From Paragorgia papillata (taxonomy: Eukaryota; Cnidaria; Anthozoa; Scleralcyonacea; Coralliidae), in the NCBI GenBank assembly GCA_035771165.1, contig JAWNZC010000419.1, positions 4,986,890-5,050,889 of the forward strand: 64,000 nt of DNA. The letters run 5' to 3'. The translations under genes and the position numbers were made by a program. Positions 61,201 through 64,000 of this stretch are shown here, one piece after another (positions within the stretch are counted from its first letter, which is position 1; the number at the start of each line of letters is the position of its first letter). The notes below the pieces were generated by a model. That model saw only the letters and a program-made list of their open reading frames with translations, ran no database searches and was not told where the DNA came from.

Positions 61201-64000
61201 ATCCAAACCATCCCCCAACCAAAAACCCAACCCCAACAACCCAATACAAACAATCCCAAAAAACACACAATCAACAAACCAACCTCACAACCCCCACCCC
61301 AACCCCCCCACACTCACCCCAACACCCCACACCACCAAAAAAACAACACCCCACCATACCCCTCCCATACTCCAACAAAACCCCACACCCCCAACCCAAA
61401 CAAACCACCCTTCCCAAAATACCCAACCCAAATACATCCCCCAACCAACCCCCAACACAACCCAAACACTCACAAACCACCACCAATCCCCACACTTCCC
61501 CCCCCACTAAAACTCATATTAACAAACAACCCTCAAACACTTACCAACACCCCAACAACCCCACCTCACCCCCCAAATAACAAAAAAAACTCAACCCCCA
61601 CAATCCAACCCCCCATACCTCCCACACCCCCCCCAAAACCCAACCCCACAACAAACCAAAATTACAAAAACCACCACTACATATATATAAACCACCCTAT
61701 ATAATCCCCAAAAAACCAACAACATCACATATACAACAACCCCAACAAACACCCCCCCAAAACAACCCCACCCATACAACCACCCCCATCCCAACCCCCA
61801 ACAAAAAACCACAAACTATTAACACACAAAATACCACTACCACAACTAACAAAAAAAACAAACCACAACATACACCCACCCCCTCCACCACCCACCCCAA
61901 AACACCACAACACCCCACAATAAAAACAAACCAAAAAAAAACAAACCACACAAACCACCCAATCCCCAAAAAACCCACAACCCCCCACCCCCACACAAAC
62001 ACCAACCACCCAAAACCCAAAATAACAAACTACAAACCCCCAACACCCCCACACACCCACCCCATAAAAAAACCAAAACCCCCAACCACCCCAACCCAAA
62101 AAACAACCCCCACAACACCAAATACACCCAAACCCCACACAAAACCAACACCAAAAACAAAAAAACACACCACCAAAAACAACACAACACATCACAAAAA
62201 ACCACCACCAATATCAAACACAAAAATACACTAACAAAACAATACCACAAAACCACCACCCCCAACCCCCCAACCCCACACACAAAACAAAAACAAAAAC
62301 AACACAACCCCACCCACCCCACAAATAAACCCACCCCAACCACAAAACCACCCACACCAACCCCCCCCCCCCCAACCCCACCCCCACACACCACACACCC
62401 CACCAAACAAAAAAACACCATACACCATTAAATAAACCCCCCCAACAAAAACACACCATAAAACAATCAACACCACCCCCAAAATAAACCCCCCCCCCAC
62501 CACCCACCAAACACCACAACCAACCAACACCACACCCCCCAACAACCAATCCCCCACCCCCCCACAACCCCCCAACAAAAAACAACAAAAACCCCCACCA
62601 CACCACAAAAAACCCAACCAACAACAATAAAACCCCAAAAACCACCCCAAACCCAAAAACAAAAAAAACACACCAACCCAATACACACCAAAAACAAAAA
62701 CCACACCCCACAACCCACAAACAACCAAAAACAAACCCCCAAAACACCCCACATCCAACACCCCCAACTACAAATCCAAAAACAACCCCCTCATAAACAC
62801 ACCATAAATCCACCCAAAAACCCCCCACCAACACAATCACAAACCCACACAACAAACACCCCTACCCACCAAACCCCCCCCACCCCTCACAAAACAACCA
62901 AAACCACCAACACTTATCATCCCACAAAAACCCCCCCCCAACAATTACCAAAACACATCCACCCATCACAACAAAAAATCCTCCACCCTACCCCTAACCA
63001 AATACAACCCCAAAAAAAACACCCTAAAACTCCACCCAAACAACCAAAAACCCCCCCAAACCAAACATATCCCCCCCATCCAAAAAAAACACCCCCATAC
63101 ACACAACAAACACCCCCCAAAAACAAACAATCTCAAAACCCCAAACCCAAACCCCAAAAAACCCACAATAAACCTCCACACCCCCCCCACCCCCCTCCCC
63201 CTAACAACAACCAACCCACCACCCCCAACACACCATCCCCCACACAAAACAATCCCCCCTTCCACCCACCAACCCCCACCCCCCAAAATACCACCCACCC
63301 AAACAACACCAAATATCAACACCCCTATACACAAACAAAAAACCCTAACCACCAAAACAAAACCCCCCCAACCCTCCTCCCAAATACCCACAAACACAAA
63401 CAAAACCCCACCCCCCATCAAATATACATTCACAAAAACTCCTCCCCCCCCACACCACCCCTCAAAAACACAACCCACCCAAAAAACCCAATACACCTCT
63501 CCCCCCACACCTAAAACAAACCCACAACTAAAAACCACAAATTCAACTACAACAACCCCCCACCCAACAAACCACCACAAATTCCACCCCCCACCCCTAT
63601 AAACCCAATCACAACAACACTACAACCACCCCACCCCAATCTCCAAAAACAATCTACCCACAACACCCCACCACCCCCAACCCCCTCTAACAACCAAAAA
63701 TCACCCAAAAAACCCCACTTCCCCAACCACAAATCCAACCCATCAAAACCTCCACCAAACACACATTCCCCTCCAATCATCATCACCCACTCCCAAACCA
63801 AAACACAAACAACCCCACCCCCCAAACCCTCCCCCCCCCAACCTATCCCCATATCCTACAAACAAACACCACCTCATCCCAATCTCCAAAACATTAAACC
63901 TAACTACAACCAACAAAACCCTCAAAACAAACTCATACAACCACCCCATCCTACCACCTCCACACCAATCCACAAACCCCCCCTATCAACACACCAATCC
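55250..64000. other. G-free, A/C-rich anomalous sequence
   Basis: After about 55250 G becomes very rare on the plus strand (isolated cases near 55364, 55514, 55632, 55665, 55802 and 55880), and I see none further right. T also declines, leaving mostly A and C by 60-64 kb. Minus-strand frames here lack Ala, His, Pro, Gln and Thr, exactly the residues whose codons all need C. There is no period, no telomere unit and no repeat. The many long minus-strand frames exist because a strand made mainly of G and T rarely forms stop codons. Most likely a base-calling or assembly artefact. Confidence 0.85.

Noticed and set aside
56373..63973. About 30 long minus-strand ORFs rich in G, V, W, F, C and L
   Set aside because: They arise because the strand lacks C and is poor in A, so stop codons are rare. 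They have no domains, overlap one another in several frames and lack five amino acids entirely.
55250..64000. Telomeric or subtelomeric repeat
   Set aside because: No regular CCCTAA or other period is present, and composition drifts instead of repeating.

Overview
The window looks like nuclear DNA of an invertebrate animal. It is AT-rich, with intron-separated exons, tRNA-derived SINEs, non-LTR retrotransposon fragments, many palindromic MITE-like elements and dense microsatellites. A cnidarian is my best guess, from the style of the calcium-binding EGF exons and of the transposon-derived ORFs, but this is not proven. There are no bacterial-type operons, rRNA genes or CRISPR arrays.

The main gene runs on the minus strand, from about 53.65 kb down to about 6.22 kb. 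In transcription order its recognisable exons are: three EGF exons (53537-53653, 50744-50860, 49389-49508); two exons that together encode one YWTD/LDLR-type beta-propeller (47580-47961 and 42105-42484, with matching phases); one EGF exon (40828-40947); a roughly 30-kb array of amplified EGF exons (about 38.1 to 8.35 kb); and two EGF exons (6724-6846, 6223-6345). EGF introns are phase 1 throughout, so EGF exons can be added or lost without changing frame. The product would be a large secreted or membrane-bound EGF/YWTD protein. Its 5' end, signal peptide and certain 3' end are not visible.

The array is the most remarkable biological structure. Its basic unit is about 1.14-1.18 kb and holds four exon-like modules. 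In plus-strand order these are C (intact cbEGF), a (TAA)n microsatellite, D (a transmembrane-segment exon), A (intact cbEGF) and B (an EGF exon broken in every copy). I count 24 C, 18 A, 18 B and 22 D copies. Higher-order duplications of 2.8 and 3.95 kb share one junction between a 180-bp retrotransposon 3' fragment and a B-side intron. A 6.26-kb duplication offset links 10.4-14.9 kb with 16.7-21.2 kb. R4/Dong-like non-LTR elements with a restriction-like endonuclease domain sit in the (TAA)n tracts at 14.9, 34.0 and 35.2 kb.

The left flank (1-8.3 kb) holds a tandem tRNA-derived SINE (2.1-3.1 kb), several MITEs, a 91-bp satellite (4.85-5.6 kb) and a decayed cluster of small ORFs (6.98-8.35 kb) that abuts a truncated D exon. 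The right flank (38-55 kb) has the single-copy exons among nested MITEs, a pair of ~1-kb inverted repeats, RT and nuclease-like ORFs from retroelements, and a 205-bp exon-like tandem repeat.

From about 55.25 kb to the end, the plus strand has almost no G, and T also falls toward the right. This 8.7-kb stretch looks like a sequencing or assembly artefact, and its many long minus-strand ORFs are not genes.
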